The translations under genes and the position numbers were made by a program. A DNA stretch of 64,000 nucleotides, from NCBI GenBank assembly GCA_017547585.1, contig JAFYPH010000016.1, positions 54,597-118,596 of the forward strand. Direction: 5' to 3'. The notes under the pieces were generated by a model that searched no databases, was not told the DNA's origin, and saw only the letters and a list, made by a program, of their open reading frames with translations. The stretch is from Bacteroidaceae bacterium (GTDB lineage Bacteria > Bacteroidota > Bacteroidia > Bacteroidales > Bacteroidaceae). This document shows, one piece after another, positions 44,250 through 52,304 of the stretch (positions are counted from its first letter, which is position 1; every line of letters begins with the position of its first letter).

Positions 44250-45972
44250 ATTGAATAGATTTTGATAGGTTAATTCTTTTAATGATTTCCTCGGCAGTTG
44301 CTTGAATTGCAGGAACTGCAACCGAATTCCCGAACTGTTTATATGCAGATGCATCAGCAACCCCGATTATAAAGTTATCCGGGAAACCTTGCAAACGAGC
44401 CCATTCTCTAGGTGTCATTCTGCGTATACCGTCTCGATTTATTTCTCCCTTAATATTTGTAACAGGTGTAAAATCTTCAAGTCTGGTATCGATAACAAGA
44501 TTACGCTCTCTTCCCATACCTCCAACAACAATAGCATTTGCTACTCCGTTATCGGGAATGATTTCATAACCGAAACCATTGCCTTTGGCTGCGTGTCTCT
44601 CCTTATGTGCCACAAGGGTTTTTATATATTGGGTAGATAAGTAGTATTTGGCAGAAACGGTATGTTCTTCCTTAATATCAGCGAATGTCTTGGTTTTATC
44701 TGTTGGTAACGGATATGTGAATTCGTTTACATTTTGGTCTTTTCTGAAACCAACAATATAAACTCTTTCACGATGTTGCGGTACACCGAAATTCATTGCA
44801 TTCACTATCTGAGGGTCCGGTACATAATAATCCAAATCTTCCCTTAGAACTTTTAATATAGTCTGAATGGTTTTTCCTTTATCGTGAATGAGCAACCCTT
44901 TTACATTTTCCAAAAAGAATGCTTTAGGGCGCTTACGACGGATGATTTCAGCCACATCAAAGAATAATGTACCTCGCGTTTCTTCAAACCCCAATCTTTT
45001 ACCTGCTAAAGAAAAAGCTTGACAAGGAAATCCTGCACACAAGACATCAAAATCGTCAGGTATAAATGCTTTTGTAGATTCTTTGGTAATATCACCGAAT
45101 GGAACCTCACCGTAATTCAAAAGATATGTCTTTTGAGCTTGTGCATCCCATTCTGAAGAAAACACGCATTTGCCTCCAAGATTCTGCATTGCCATTCTGA
45201 AACCACCAATGCCGGCAAATAAATCTATAAATGTAAATTTAGGATTATCCGTTGGCAAAAACGGAACAGAGAATAAATCCGAGAACAATGAATATTGAAC
45301 ACTTACATCCGACACACAATTGGTTTCAACGGTCTTTTGATGAACATTGTATATATCCTCTATTAATCCTTCGGCCTTGTTCTCATAGGGTTTGGCTGAT
45401 TTATATCCTTGATTATGTAGATAATGAGATACTATCGCCATTTGCTCATCAAACGGTATAATCGTTCCATCCTCATTCAACGAATGGGGACCATACATCT
45501 GTATCGATACTTTGCTACCGCCACACAATTGTGTAATGGAGATTTTATCTGTTGCTTTAGTTTTAGCGTTCATATAGTTCAAAATTCTATTTAAGCATTT
45601 ATCGGATTCTTTGGTTATTTCCGTTTCCCAAAATCGAAAGACTGTCCACCCTTCTGCTTTCAATTGCTCATTTACCTCTTGATCTCTCTTTATATTCCGT
45701 TCAATCTTGGAATACCAAAACTCACAATTGCTTTTATGGTCGTTTTTTCGTTCTTCCCAATTTCTGCCATGCCAAAACTCACCATCACAAAATATCGCAA
45801 TTTTCATTTTTCGAATGACAAAGTCCGGTTTTCCAAAGACCGTTTTATCATTCTTGCGATATCTGACACCGGCATTCCATAATAATTTACCAAACAAAAG
45901 TTCAAGCTTGGTGCCCTTTCCTTTATTTGCCGACATATTCTTATATCGTTGTTCTTTTGTCAGGCGGTCCAT
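44230..45972 (-). CDS. Fused Vsr endonuclease and C5-cytosine methyltransferase
   Basis: 580 residues. Residues 1-140 are a Vsr (very-short-patch repair) nuclease, with MSANKGKGTKLELLFGKLLW, FCDGEFWHGRNW, FWYSKIERNIKRD and WTVFRFWETEI all matching the family. A linker (about 141-245) follows. The C5 methyltransferase occupies about 246-575: motif I FTFIDLFAGIGGFRMAM, motif IV with the catalytic Cys317 in CAGFPCQAFSLAGKR, motif VI FFLENVKGL, motif VIII QHRERVYIVGF and motif X with MTPREWARLQGFPDNF. The methyltransferase should protect CCGG. The Vsr part should repair the T-G mismatches that arise when 5-methylcytosine deaminates. The two activities are usually separate proteins. It heads the five-gene defence operon. 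Confidence 0.93.
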   Translation of the reverse strand: MDRLTKEQRYKNMSANKGKGTKLELLFGKLLWNAGVRYRKNDKTVFGKPDFVIRKMKIAIFCDGEFWHGRNWEERKNDHKSNCEFWYSKIERNIKRDQEVNEQLKAEGWTVFRFWETEITKESDKCLNRILNYMNAKTKATDKISITQLCGGSKVSIQMYGPHSLNEDGTIIPFDEQMAIVSHYLHNQGYKSAKPYENKAEGLIEDIYNVHQKTVETNCVSDVSVQYSLFSDLFSVPFLPTDNPKFTFIDLFAGIGGFRMAMQNLGGKCVFSSEWDAQAQKTYLLNYGEVPFGDITKESTKAFIPDDFDVLCAGFPCQAFSLAGKRLGFEETRGTLFFDVAEIIRRKRPKAFFLENVKGLLIHDKGKTIQTILKVLREDLDYYVPDPQIVNAMNFGVPQHRERVYIVGFRKDQNVNEFTYPLPTDKTKTFADIKEEHTVSAKYYLSTQYIKTLVAHKERHAAKGNGFGYEIIPDNGVANAIVVGGMGRERNLVIDTRLEDFTPVTNIKGEINRDGIRRMTPREWARLQGFPDNFIIGVADASAYKQFGNSVAVPAIQATAEEIIKRINLSKSIQYGTDRK

Positions 45973-46014
45973 TGTCTTTCTGTTTTGAAAGTGGTATATA
46001 CCATATCCAATTTA

Positions 46015-46043
46015 CAAAAGTACTTATTTAATTTGAAATAAGT
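46015..46043 (-). promoter_or_regulatory. Defence-operon promoter with inverted repeat
   Basis: On the minus strand TACTTTTG (46015-46022) is a -7 element about 43 bases before the ATG. Directly upstream lies a perfect inverted repeat, ACTTATTT-aatttg-AAATAAGT (46022-46043), which shares its first base with the -7 box. This is where a regulator would block or assist RNA polymerase. No controller-protein gene is visible, so if functional it may be bound by an operon product. Confidence 0.5.
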
Positions 46044-46181
46044 GGTCTGTTATACCAACAAACATAAAATGGTATTGTTATTTTATCGTTAAACAGTCAA
46101 TTATACCTATCTGGACTGAATATAGATGGGTTTGGGAATGCGATGTTTTCAGATGGTCTGTTGTTGACAAAATCACGCTGA

Positions 46182-46262
46182 CAGTTCCAACCAGAACCTC
46201 AAACTTTTCAAGGTAGCCACATACTGGAAAACATCAGAAACATCGTCGGCAAAGATTTTTAA
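46182..46262 (+). pseudogene. Possible 3' remnant of a disrupted gene
   Basis: A frame of 26 codons (QFQPEPQTFQ then GSHILENIRNIVGKDF) ends in TAA at 46260-46262 and is followed 10 bases later by a good terminator. It has no start codon and is closed upstream by an in-frame TGA. The residue composition looks like genuine protein and a terminator otherwise has no gene to serve, so it may be the surviving tail of a gene cut when the island arrived. No family recognised. Confidence 0.3.
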
Positions 46263-46272
46263 ACACCTCGAT

Positions 46273-46309
46273 ACCCCCTCATCGGCAGTAGCTGCAGAGG
46301 GGGCTTTTT
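46273..46309 (+). terminator. Rho-independent terminator without an intact upstream gene
   Basis: CCCCCTC pairs with GAGGGGG around a loop that itself contains GCAG/CTGC, and is followed by CTTTTTT. The nearest plus-strand gene upstream is the possible remnant. Confidence 0.7.
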
Positions 46310-46396
46310 TATGGGCGAAAGTGGCATAAATGCGAAATCATGCTATGCAAGACGAAATTTTTATGCCATAGACCGACTCGGCTCAAAAATTTTTGC

Positions 46397-46404
46397 TATT
46401 TTTG
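46397..46404 (+). promoter_or_regulatory. Promoter -7 element for purC
   Basis: TATTTTTG matches TAnnTTTG, 24 bases before the purC ATG. No clear -33 TTG. Confidence 0.45.
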
Positions 46405-46428
46405 TCAAAATTTTAAAACTAAACAAAA

Positions 46429-47376
46429 ATGGCAGTAACATTGAATCATACAGACTTCAATTTCGAAGGTCAAAAAAGCGTATATCACGGCAAAGTAAGA
46501 GAGGTCTACGACATCGACGACAAATACCTCGTAATGGTGGTTTCCGACCGCATCTCAGCATTTGACGTAATCCTTCCAAAAGGCATCCCTTACAAAGGAC
46601 AAGTGCTCAACCAGATCGCAGCAAAATTCCTCGACGCGACAGCCGACATCGTGCCTAACTGGAAAATCGCCGTGCCCGACCCAATGGTCACTGTAGGTCT
46701 CAAATGCGAGCCATTCAAAGTGGAAATGATCGTACGCGGCTACTTGGCAGGTAGCGCATATCGCGAATACCAAGCAGGCGTGCGCGAAATCTGTGGCGTA
46801 AAACTCCCGGAAGGAATGCGCGAAAACGAAAAATTCCCAACCCCAATCATCACCCCTACCACAAAGGCTGACGAAGGTCACGACGAAAACATCTCTAAAG
46901 AAGAAATTATCGCACAAGGCCTCGTGTCAAAAGAAGACTACGAAAAGATGGAGCAATACGCTTTGGCAGTGTTCCAACGCGGTACAGAGATGGCAGCAAA
47001 ACAAGGCCTCATCCTCGTCGACACAAAATACGAATTTGGTAAACACAACGGAGAAGTAATCCTCATCGACGAAATCCACACTCCTGACTCTTCTCGCTAC
47101 TTCTACGCAGAAGGCTACGAAGAACGCCTCGAAAAGGGCGAGCCACAACGCCAATTGTCAAAAGAATTTGTGCGCCAATGGCTCATCTCCAACGGATTCA
47201 TGGGCAAAGAAGGCGAGCAACTCCCTGAAATGACCGACGCATACTGCGAAGAAGTGTCAGAACGCTACATCGAGCTCTACGAACGCATCACAGGCGAAAA
47301 ATTCGTCAAAGCCGAAGAAGCCGACCTTCACCAACGCATCGCTAAAAACGTGGCAGAATGCCTCGCAAAACTCTGA
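46429..47376 (+). CDS. purC: Phosphoribosylaminoimidazole-succinocarboxamide synthase
   Basis: 315 residues, the longer SAICAR synthetase form. The nucleotide-binding start is [29 protein letters not shown] (about 18-46), with [23 protein letters not shown] and the substrate motif [11 protein letters not shown]-like [48 protein letters not shown] (about 190-222) is a hallmark. It joins aspartate to CAIR with ATP in purine synthesis. Codons favour A- and C-ending triplets on the coding strand. It is the first gene to the right of the island and is followed 21 bases later by menG. Confidence 0.96.
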   Translation: MAVTLNHTDFNFEGQKSVYHGKVREVYDIDDKYLVMVVSDRISAFDVILPKGIPYKGQVLNQIAAKFLDATADIVPNWKIAVPDPMVTVGLKCEPFKVEMIVRGYLAGSAYREYQAGVREICGVKLPEGMRENEKFPTPIITPTTKADEGHDENISKEEIIAQGLVSKEDYEKMEQYALAVFQRGTEMAAKQGLILVDTKYEFGKHNGEVILIDEIHTPDSSRYFYAEGYEERLEKGEPQRQLSKEFVRQWLISNGFMGKEGEQLPEMTDAYCEEVSERYIELYERITGEKFVKAEEADLHQRIAKNVAECLAKL

Positions 47377-47397
47377 TAAAATCACCCCTCAACAAAT

Positions 47398-48141
47398 ATG
47401 GCAGGAGCTGAAAATATCAACCCCTACAACCAGAACGAATCGAAGACCGAGCAGGTGGAGGAAATGTTTGACTCCATCGCTCCGGCCTACGATTTCATGA
47501 ACACAGCGATGACCTTCGGACTCCATCGCTACTGGCGAGACTGTGCCCTCAAAATGCTCGACCGACTGCCCCACGACAGCATACTCGACGTAGCGACAGG
47601 CACCGGCGACGTCGCATTCCGACTCTACGAACGCTTCTCTCCCTCTCGCCTCGTAGGCATCGACCTCAGCAACGGAATGCTCGACATAGCACGACGCAAA
47701 CTCGCATCAATGGACCAAAAAGCACGCGACACCATCAGCTTCAAGCAAGACAACTGCCTGCAACTATCCATGGACGACAAGCAATTTGACGTCGTCACCG
47801 TAGCCTACGGAGTGCGCAACTTCGAGCGACTCGCACAAGGATACGCCGAAATGCTACGCGTACTACGCCCCGGCGGCACACTCTGCGTCATAGAATTGTC
47901 AGTGCCACGCAACCCACTCATACGATGGGTCTACAACATCTACTCACGCCACCTCATCCCCGCCATCGGCCGACTCGTCTCAGGCGACAGCCGTGCCTAT
48001 AGCTACCTACCCGAAAGCATCGCAGCATGTCCGCAGCGAGAAGAAATGACCGACCTCATGCGACAAGCTGGCTTCACCGACTGCCGCTACCACTCACTCA
48101 CATTCGACACCCTCACCATCTACCTCGCCACCCGCCCATAA
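47398..48141 (+). CDS. menG: Demethylmenaquinone methyltransferase
   Basis: 247 residues, class I SAM methyltransferase of the UbiE/MenG family. MEEMFDSIAPAYDFMNTAMTFGLHRYWR-like sequence opens the protein. Motif I is LDVATGTGDVAFRL (about 60-73), with VVTVAYGVRNFE and LRVLRPGGTLCVIELS downstream. The C-terminal YNIYSRHLIPAIGRLVSGDSRAYSYLPESI is highly typical. It carries out the last methylation of menaquinone synthesis at the membrane surface, consistent with an anaerobic-respiring Bacteroidales. Likely co-transcribed with purC. Confidence 0.95.
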   Translation: MAGAENINPYNQNESKTEQVEEMFDSIAPAYDFMNTAMTFGLHRYWRDCALKMLDRLPHDSILDVATGTGDVAFRLYERFSPSRLVGIDLSNGMLDIARRKLASMDQKARDTISFKQDNCLQLSMDDKQFDVVTVAYGVRNFERLAQGYAEMLRVLRPGGTLCVIELSVPRNPLIRWVYNIYSRHLIPAIGRLVSGDSRAYSYLPESIAACPQREEMTDLMRQAGFTDCRYHSLTFDTLTIYLATRP

Positions 48142-48204
48142 CCTCTGAGAAGCAAGGCCTACTACACACCTCGTTATTGTTTACCCCCAAAAAACGTCGA
48201 TTGC

Positions 48205-48828
48205 ATGAAGAAACGTCTTGTTTTGAGTTTTATATTCGCCATCTTATGCTTTGTCGGCATATCAGCTGACAATAACACAAATGAAAATTGCGAAAAAGTG
48301 AGCATGGTGGCATACGAACAACGTTGGATCGATTCCAAAGCTACAATAGCACTTCGCAACAACACCGACGAAGAAGTGACAAGTGTATCATTCACACTCG
48401 AATACCTTGACATGAACGACAATCCAAGAAGTTATGGGAACTATACGCAAAGGGTAGAAATTGCTCCTGGAATGACAAAAGAAATAGATATTCCAGCCTA
48501 CAAGCACAAGTGGTCCTATCACTATTATCTCACCCCCGACTCATCGCATCACCCAACGTTCAAAGTCAGATACAAATTCCAAGAAATAAATACCGATAAC
48601 GGAATCGGCATATTTGACAACCCAAAATTCAGTGGACTGATTATGTTGACATGTATGCTGCTCATACCATTCACAATAGGTTTTTACATATTGGCATTTG
48701 CTATGGCACGCAAACGAAAAAGAAACATTGCTCTATGGATTGGACTTAGTTTTATACTATCTCCGGTAGTGGTATGCGTTATACTATTAATCATTGGCAA
48801 AGACGAAAACAGCGACAAAACAGATTAA
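48205..48828 (+). CDS. Membrane protein of unknown function with FxLD-like domain
   Basis: 207 residues. Signal or first helix about 4-21 (LSFIFAILCFVGISA). The extracytoplasmic part (about 30-140) looks like an immunoglobulin-type beta-sandwich: ATIALRNNTDEEVTSVSFTLEYLDMND and YTQRVEIAPGMTKEIDIPAY, a pattern found in many Bacteroidota exported proteins. Two more membrane helices follow (about 145-168 and 176-196). Topology thus places the sandwich in the periplasm. The TAA stop is part of the TTAA duplicated by the transposon-like element just downstream, so that insertion landed at the very end of the gene. Function unknown. Confidence 0.75.
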   Translation: MKKRLVLSFIFAILCFVGISADNNTNENCEKVSMVAYEQRWIDSKATIALRNNTDEEVTSVSFTLEYLDMNDNPRSYGNYTQRVEIAPGMTKEIDIPAYKHKWSYHYYLTPDSSHHPTFKVRYKFQEINTDNGIGIFDNPKFSGLIMLTCMLLIPFTIGFYILAFAMARKRKRNIALWIGLSFILSPVVVCVILLIIGKDENSDKTD

Positions 48829-49027
48829 GGGAACTTCTATAAATTGCTTTGTGGTGATTTATGAATTTTGACTGAGGAGATTTTTGTTTTTAACGCAAGG
48901 AGTATAGCGAGCTATACGACTGAGTTAAAGGCGAAAAGATGCCAGTCAAAAACATAGAGCACACAAAAGGAAGTCCCCGAAAATAAAATAAATAACTTAA
49001 TCTGGGAATTAATAGAAGTTCCCTTAA
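48825..49027. mobile_element. MITE-like element with TTAA target duplication
   Basis: The 195-bp body (48829-49023) begins GGGAACTTCTATAAATT and ends with the inverted counterpart AATTAATAGAAGTTCCC, that is, imperfect terminal inverted repeats of about 17 bp with one mismatch. TTAA flanks both ends (48825-48828 and 49024-49027) as a direct target duplication. There is no open frame for a transposase inside. An internal imperfect inverted segment (AGTATAGCGAGCTATACGACT) is present. These are the marks of a non-autonomous miniature inverted-repeat element moved by a transposase encoded elsewhere. Confidence 0.75.
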
Positions 49028-49031
49028 CACG

Positions 49032-49265
49032 ATGGAAGACAACAACATTCAAGCGACAGTCAGTGACAGCAATCCGGTGAAGAAAAAGCGAGGAGGAGCA
49101 CGACCGGGCGCCGGACGAAAAAAGACCACCCACAAAGAATACATGATTTACGCCTCCAAAGAAGTGAGCGAAATCCTCGACTCCTTGGAAGAAATACCGA
49201 TCACACGCTACGTCTGCGAAGCCATCCTCCAACGAGCCGCCCGCGACCGCCAATCCCACCCCTAA
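49032..49265 (+). CDS. Small basic protein with RGGARPGAGRK motif
   Basis: 77 residues, starting 5 bases after the MITE-like element. The segment KKKRGGARPGAGRKKTTH (about 18-35) resembles the AT-hook-like basic arm common at the start of small phage and plasmid DNA-binding proteins. The rest (YASKEVSEILDSLEEIPITRYVCEAILQRAARD) fits a ribbon-helix-helix type regulator fold. Predicted cytoplasmic DNA-binding protein. The MITE insertion lies exactly where its promoter would be, so its expression may depend on the element. Coding is likely; the function is inferred only from composition. Confidence 0.65.
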   Translation: MEDNNIQATVSDSNPVKKKRGGARPGAGRKKTTHKEYMIYASKEVSEILDSLEEIPITRYVCEAILQRAARDRQSHP

Positions 49266-49345
49266 TCCACCCCCTCCAATCCCCAAAACCTCCACACATC
49301 CTCGTATTTTTAGGGGGAGCAGAGTGCAAGGTGGAATTTTTTTAG

Positions 49346-49353
49346 TATCTTTG
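49346..49353 (+). promoter_or_regulatory. Promoter -7 element for pgi
   Basis: TATCTTTG is an exact TAnnTTTG match, with about 75 bases of leader to the pgi start at 49434. Confidence 0.5.
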
Positions 49354-49433
49354 CATTCTCTTTGGGGCGGTAGAATGTCGCTCTGAGGGTATAATTGTTT
49401 GATAGATATTTTTTTACGCAAATTCAATCGAAT

Positions 49434-50771
49434 ATGAAATCAATCGAAATCAATATCAAAGAGGCGCTCCGCTTTGTCAATGCCGACAAGGTGAATGCGT
49501 TTGAAGCTGCCGCTATCCAAGGCATCGCTAATCTTAATGAAACTAAAGGTGCCGGATCGGATTTCCACGGCTGGGTTAACCTCGCTTCTGAAACTACTCA
49601 AGAACTCGTTGCCGACATCAATGCTACGGCTCAACGCCTTCGTGAGGCTTGCGACTATGTGGTGTGTATCGGTATCGGCGGCTCTTACCTCGGTGCTAAG
49701 GCTGTAATCGAAGCTCTCAGTAACTCGTTTGACGCTTACATGGCTCCTGCGGGCAATCCTAAGGTGCTCTTTGCGGGTCAAAACATCGGTGAAGACTATC
49801 TCTTCGAGTTGCAAAATTTCCTTGCCGACAAGCGTTTCGGTATCATCGTTATCTCTAAGTCGGGCACAACTACCGAGCCTGCTATCGCTTTCCGTTTGCT
49901 CAAGGAGCAACTTGAGCGTCAAGCCGGTAAGGATGCTGCCAAGAGTCTTATCGTAGCTATCACTGACGAGAAGCGTGGTGCTCTCCGTCAGCTTGCCAAC
50001 GAGGAGGGCTACACTACATATGTTATCGCCGACAACGTAGGCGGTCGCTTCTCGGTGCTTTCTCCTGTCGGTCTGCTCCCTATCGCTGTTGCGGGACACG
50101 ACATCAATGCCTTGCTCCAAGGTGCTATCGCTATGGAGGAGGCTACTCGCAATCCGGGCGAGCAAAACATCGCTCAGACTTATGCTCAAATGCGCAATGC
50201 TCTCTATGCCGACGGCAAGAAAATCGAAATCCTTGTCAACTACAACCCTAAGCTCCATTTCCTTTCTGAATGGTGGAAGCAACTCTACGGCGAAAGCGAA
50301 GGTAAGGAAAACAAGGGTATCTTCCCTGCTTCTGTCGACCTCACTACCGACCTCCACTCTATGGGTCAATGGATTCAAGAGGGTGAACGCACTATCTTTG
50401 AGACTGTGCTCAGTGTCGAAGAGTCCAACCACACTTGTGTTATTCCAAGCGATGAAGCCAACCTCGATGGTCTCAACTATATCGCAGGCAAGCGTGTGGA
50501 CTATGTCAACAAGATGGCTGAAATCGGCACTCGCATCGCACACGTTGAGGGTGGCGTGCCAAACATTCGCATCTCAATCCCTCGCCTTGACGAGCATTCT
50601 CTCGGCCAACTCATCTATTTCTTCGAAAAAGGTTGTGGCATCTCGGGCTATATCCTCGGTGTCAACCCATTCGACCAGCCGGGCGTAGAGGCTTACAAGA
50701 AAAACATGTTTGCACTCCTCGAAAAGCCGGGCCACGAAGAAGCCACAGCAGCCATCAAGGAAAAGCTCTAA
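49434..50771 (+). CDS. pgi: Glucose-6-phosphate isomerase
   Basis: 445 residues from ATG 49434, the compact form found in Firmicutes and Bacteroidota. Sugar-phosphate-binding motifs: [19 protein letters not shown] (about 91-109), [20 protein letters not shown] (about 139-158) and [12 protein letters not shown]. The catalytic Glu region is [20 protein letters not shown] (about 280-300), and the C-terminal Lys/Gln segment is [16 protein letters not shown]. It interconverts glucose-6-phosphate and fructose-6-phosphate in glycolysis. Codons are strongly biased to GCT, CGT, GGT and ATC, as in highly expressed genes and unlike the neighbours on each side. Confidence 0.96.
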   Translation: MKSIEINIKEALRFVNADKVNAFEAAAIQGIANLNETKGAGSDFHGWVNLASETTQELVADINATAQRLREACDYVVCIGIGGSYLGAKAVIEALSNSFDAYMAPAGNPKVLFAGQNIGEDYLFELQNFLADKRFGIIVISKSGTTTEPAIAFRLLKEQLERQAGKDAAKSLIVAITDEKRGALRQLANEEGYTTYVIADNVGGRFSVLSPVGLLPIAVAGHDINALLQGAIAMEEATRNPGEQNIAQTYAQMRNALYADGKKIEILVNYNPKLHFLSEWWKQLYGESEGKENKGIFPASVDLTTDLHSMGQWIQEGERTIFETVLSVEESNHTCVIPSDEANLDGLNYIAGKRVDYVNKMAEIGTRIAHVEGGVPNIRISIPRLDEHSLGQLIYFFEKGCGISGYILGVNPFDQPGVEAYKKNMFALLEKPGHEEATAAIKEKL

Positions 50772-50802
50772 CGATAGACAACGTTTTAAACGCCTCATAT
50801 AT

Positions 50803-50841
50803 TCAGCCGATAGGGATAATCTCTGTCGGCTGATTTTATTT
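50803..50841 (+). terminator. Terminator after pgi
   Basis: TCAGCCGA pairs with TCGGCTGA (8 bp, with further weak pairing inside) followed by TTTTATTT, 32 bases after the stop codon. Confidence 0.8.
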
Positions 50842-51064
50842 ATGAATAAGCCATTAATGAGCAAAACAATTGACAGAATCATTTCAACTCTCTGCATTCA
50901 AGGAAGTTGAGTGTCCTATGAAAGTGAATGATATATGCAGTATTTATTTGAAACTGCCACTGCCTAAGTGAATATCTACAACAATTTTAGGGAGAGCGAC
51001 GTTTTATATAATAGGTGGCAATATCCACCTACGGAAGAACAATTTTTTAAACGGTAACTAACTG

Positions 51065-52060
51065 ATGAAATTTTTAGGACGTGTAGCGGTGCTCGGCGGG
51101 GGTAGCTGGGCGACGGCTTTGGCCAAACTGCTACTGCACAATGAGGAGCGTATACTATGGTATATGCGCCGCGCTGACCGCATCGAGGATTTCCGTCGTA
51201 GCGGTCACAACCCCGCGTATCTGAGTGATGTGATTTTCGACACTTCACGCATTGATTTTTCCGATGACATCAATGAGGTCTGCTCGCTGGCCGACACTCT
51301 TGTCGTCGCTCTCCCTTCTCCTTATATTAAGTCGCATCTCGCCAAGATATGTGTCGACATTTCTCAAAAGAATGTCGTGGTGGCGACCAAGGGTATTATC
51401 CCCGACGAGAATATTTTGGCTACGGATTATTTTGTCAATCACTATGGTTGCAAGCACGAAAATATGCTTGTCATCGGCGGTCCGTGCCATGCAGAGGAGG
51501 TCGCTTTGCAACGCTTGAGCTATCTGACGATCGGTTGTCACGATCTGAAGAAGAGTGAGGCTTTCGCTTCGCTACTTCGCTCTGAGGCGATGAAGACTAT
51601 CTGCTCGACGGATGTCGACGGCATCGAGTATGGCGCTGTGCTGAAGAATGTCTATGCCATTGCGTCGGGTATCATCAACGGCATGAAGAATGGCGACAAT
51701 TTCCAAGCAATGCTTGTCAGCAATGCCATCCGCGAGATGCAACGCTTTGTCGACACTGTGGCTCCTATGCAACGCAACATCTGCGACTCGGCTTATCTGG
51801 GCGACTTGCTTGTGACGAGCTATTCGCGTTTCTCGCGCAACCATAATTTCGGCTCGATGATTGGCAAGGGCTACAGCGTGAAAGCTGCCATGATGGAGAT
51901 GGAAATGGTGGCTGAGGGCTATTATGCGACTCGATGCATCCGATTGATCAATGAGCGTTACGGGGTGGATATGCCGATATTAGACTGTGTCTATGCGATT
52001 CTCTATGAAGATGTGCGTCCCCATGTGGCGTTGACCGGGATTGTCGATAGATTTGTGTAA
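51065..52060 (+). CDS. gpsA: Glycerol-3-phosphate dehydrogenase [NAD(P)+]
   Basis: 331 residues. The N-terminal dinucleotide fold opens RVAVLGGGSWATALAKLL (about 6-23). The catalytic Lys is in GIEYGAVLKNVYAIASGIINGM (about 186-207), with NFQAMLVSNAIREM and YLGDLLVTSYSRFSRNHNFG after it. It makes sn-glycerol-3-phosphate from dihydroxyacetone phosphate for phospholipid synthesis in the cytoplasm. The start is preceded by TAACTAACTG, and 293 bases of spacer separate it from pgi, which ends in a terminator. The coding strand is G/T-rich, unlike the A/C-rich purC and queA. Confidence 0.95.
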   Translation: MKFLGRVAVLGGGSWATALAKLLLHNEERILWYMRRADRIEDFRRSGHNPAYLSDVIFDTSRIDFSDDINEVCSLADTLVVALPSPYIKSHLAKICVDISQKNVVVATKGIIPDENILATDYFVNHYGCKHENMLVIGGPCHAEEVALQRLSYLTIGCHDLKKSEAFASLLRSEAMKTICSTDVDGIEYGAVLKNVYAIASGIINGMKNGDNFQAMLVSNAIREMQRFVDTVAPMQRNICDSAYLGDLLVTSYSRFSRNHNFGSMIGKGYSVKAAMMEMEMVAEGYYATRCIRLINERYGVDMPILDCVYAILYEDVRPHVALTGIVDRFV

Positions 52061-52072
52061 CTCGAAATAGAC

Positions 52073-52101
52073 AGGGAGCTTCATCGAATGGGGCTCCCTT
52101 T
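52073..52101 (+). terminator. Terminator after gpsA
   Basis: AGGGAGC pairs with GCTCCCT and is followed by TTTG, 12 bases after the stop codon. Short U tract. Confidence 0.65.
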
Positions 52102-52119
52102 GAAATATATTAAGGTATA

Positions 52120-52157
52120 TAAAAACAAAAACAGGACTGTTCTCACGAATGGTCCTG
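52120..52157 (-). terminator. Terminator for the tRNA-Val pair
   Basis: On the minus strand CAGGAC ... GTCCTG is followed by TTTTTGTTTTTAT, about 40 bases past the 3' end of the second tRNA. Confidence 0.75.
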
Positions 52158-52195
52158 AATGTGCTTATGAAATGTATTATTTTAGTTCGGGGAAG

Positions 52196-52270
52196 TGGGC
52201 GTTGACGGATTCGAACCGCCGACCCTCTGCTTGTAAGGCAGATGCTCTAAACCAGCTGAGCTAAACGCCC
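52196..52270 (-). tRNA. tRNA-Val (anticodon TAC)
   Basis: 75 nt on the minus strand. The acceptor stem GGGCGTT/AACGCCC with discriminator A, the D arm AGCTCAGCTGGTTTAGAGC, the anticodon arm CTGCCTTACAAGCAG with TAC at the loop centre, and the T arm with GGTTCGAATCC are all present. The terminal CCA is not encoded. It is identical to the copy 35 bases away. Confidence 0.97.
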
Positions 52271-52304
52271 GAAAAAAATTTTAACCCTTATTGTTATGAA
52301 ACGG

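Larger units (their letters stand above)
45973..46428. other. AT-rich right border of the defence island
   Basis: 456 bases. From left to right: the minus-strand promoter and inverted repeat of the defence operon, about 130 bases with no recognisable feature, a short open fragment followed by a plus-strand terminator, and the purC promoter. There is no integrase gene, tRNA gene or repeat shared with the left border that I can see. Confidence 0.5.

Noticed and set aside
44250-44360. Longer N-terminus (37 more residues) for the HpaII-type nuclease
   Set aside because: It would reuse DNA of the methyltransferase C-terminus and does not fit the family length; the family begins at the MALTGNKGEWSE segment.
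46311-46565. 84-codon plus-strand frame across the purC start
   Set aside because: It overlaps the purC promoter and start in another phase and reads as a basic, low-information peptide.
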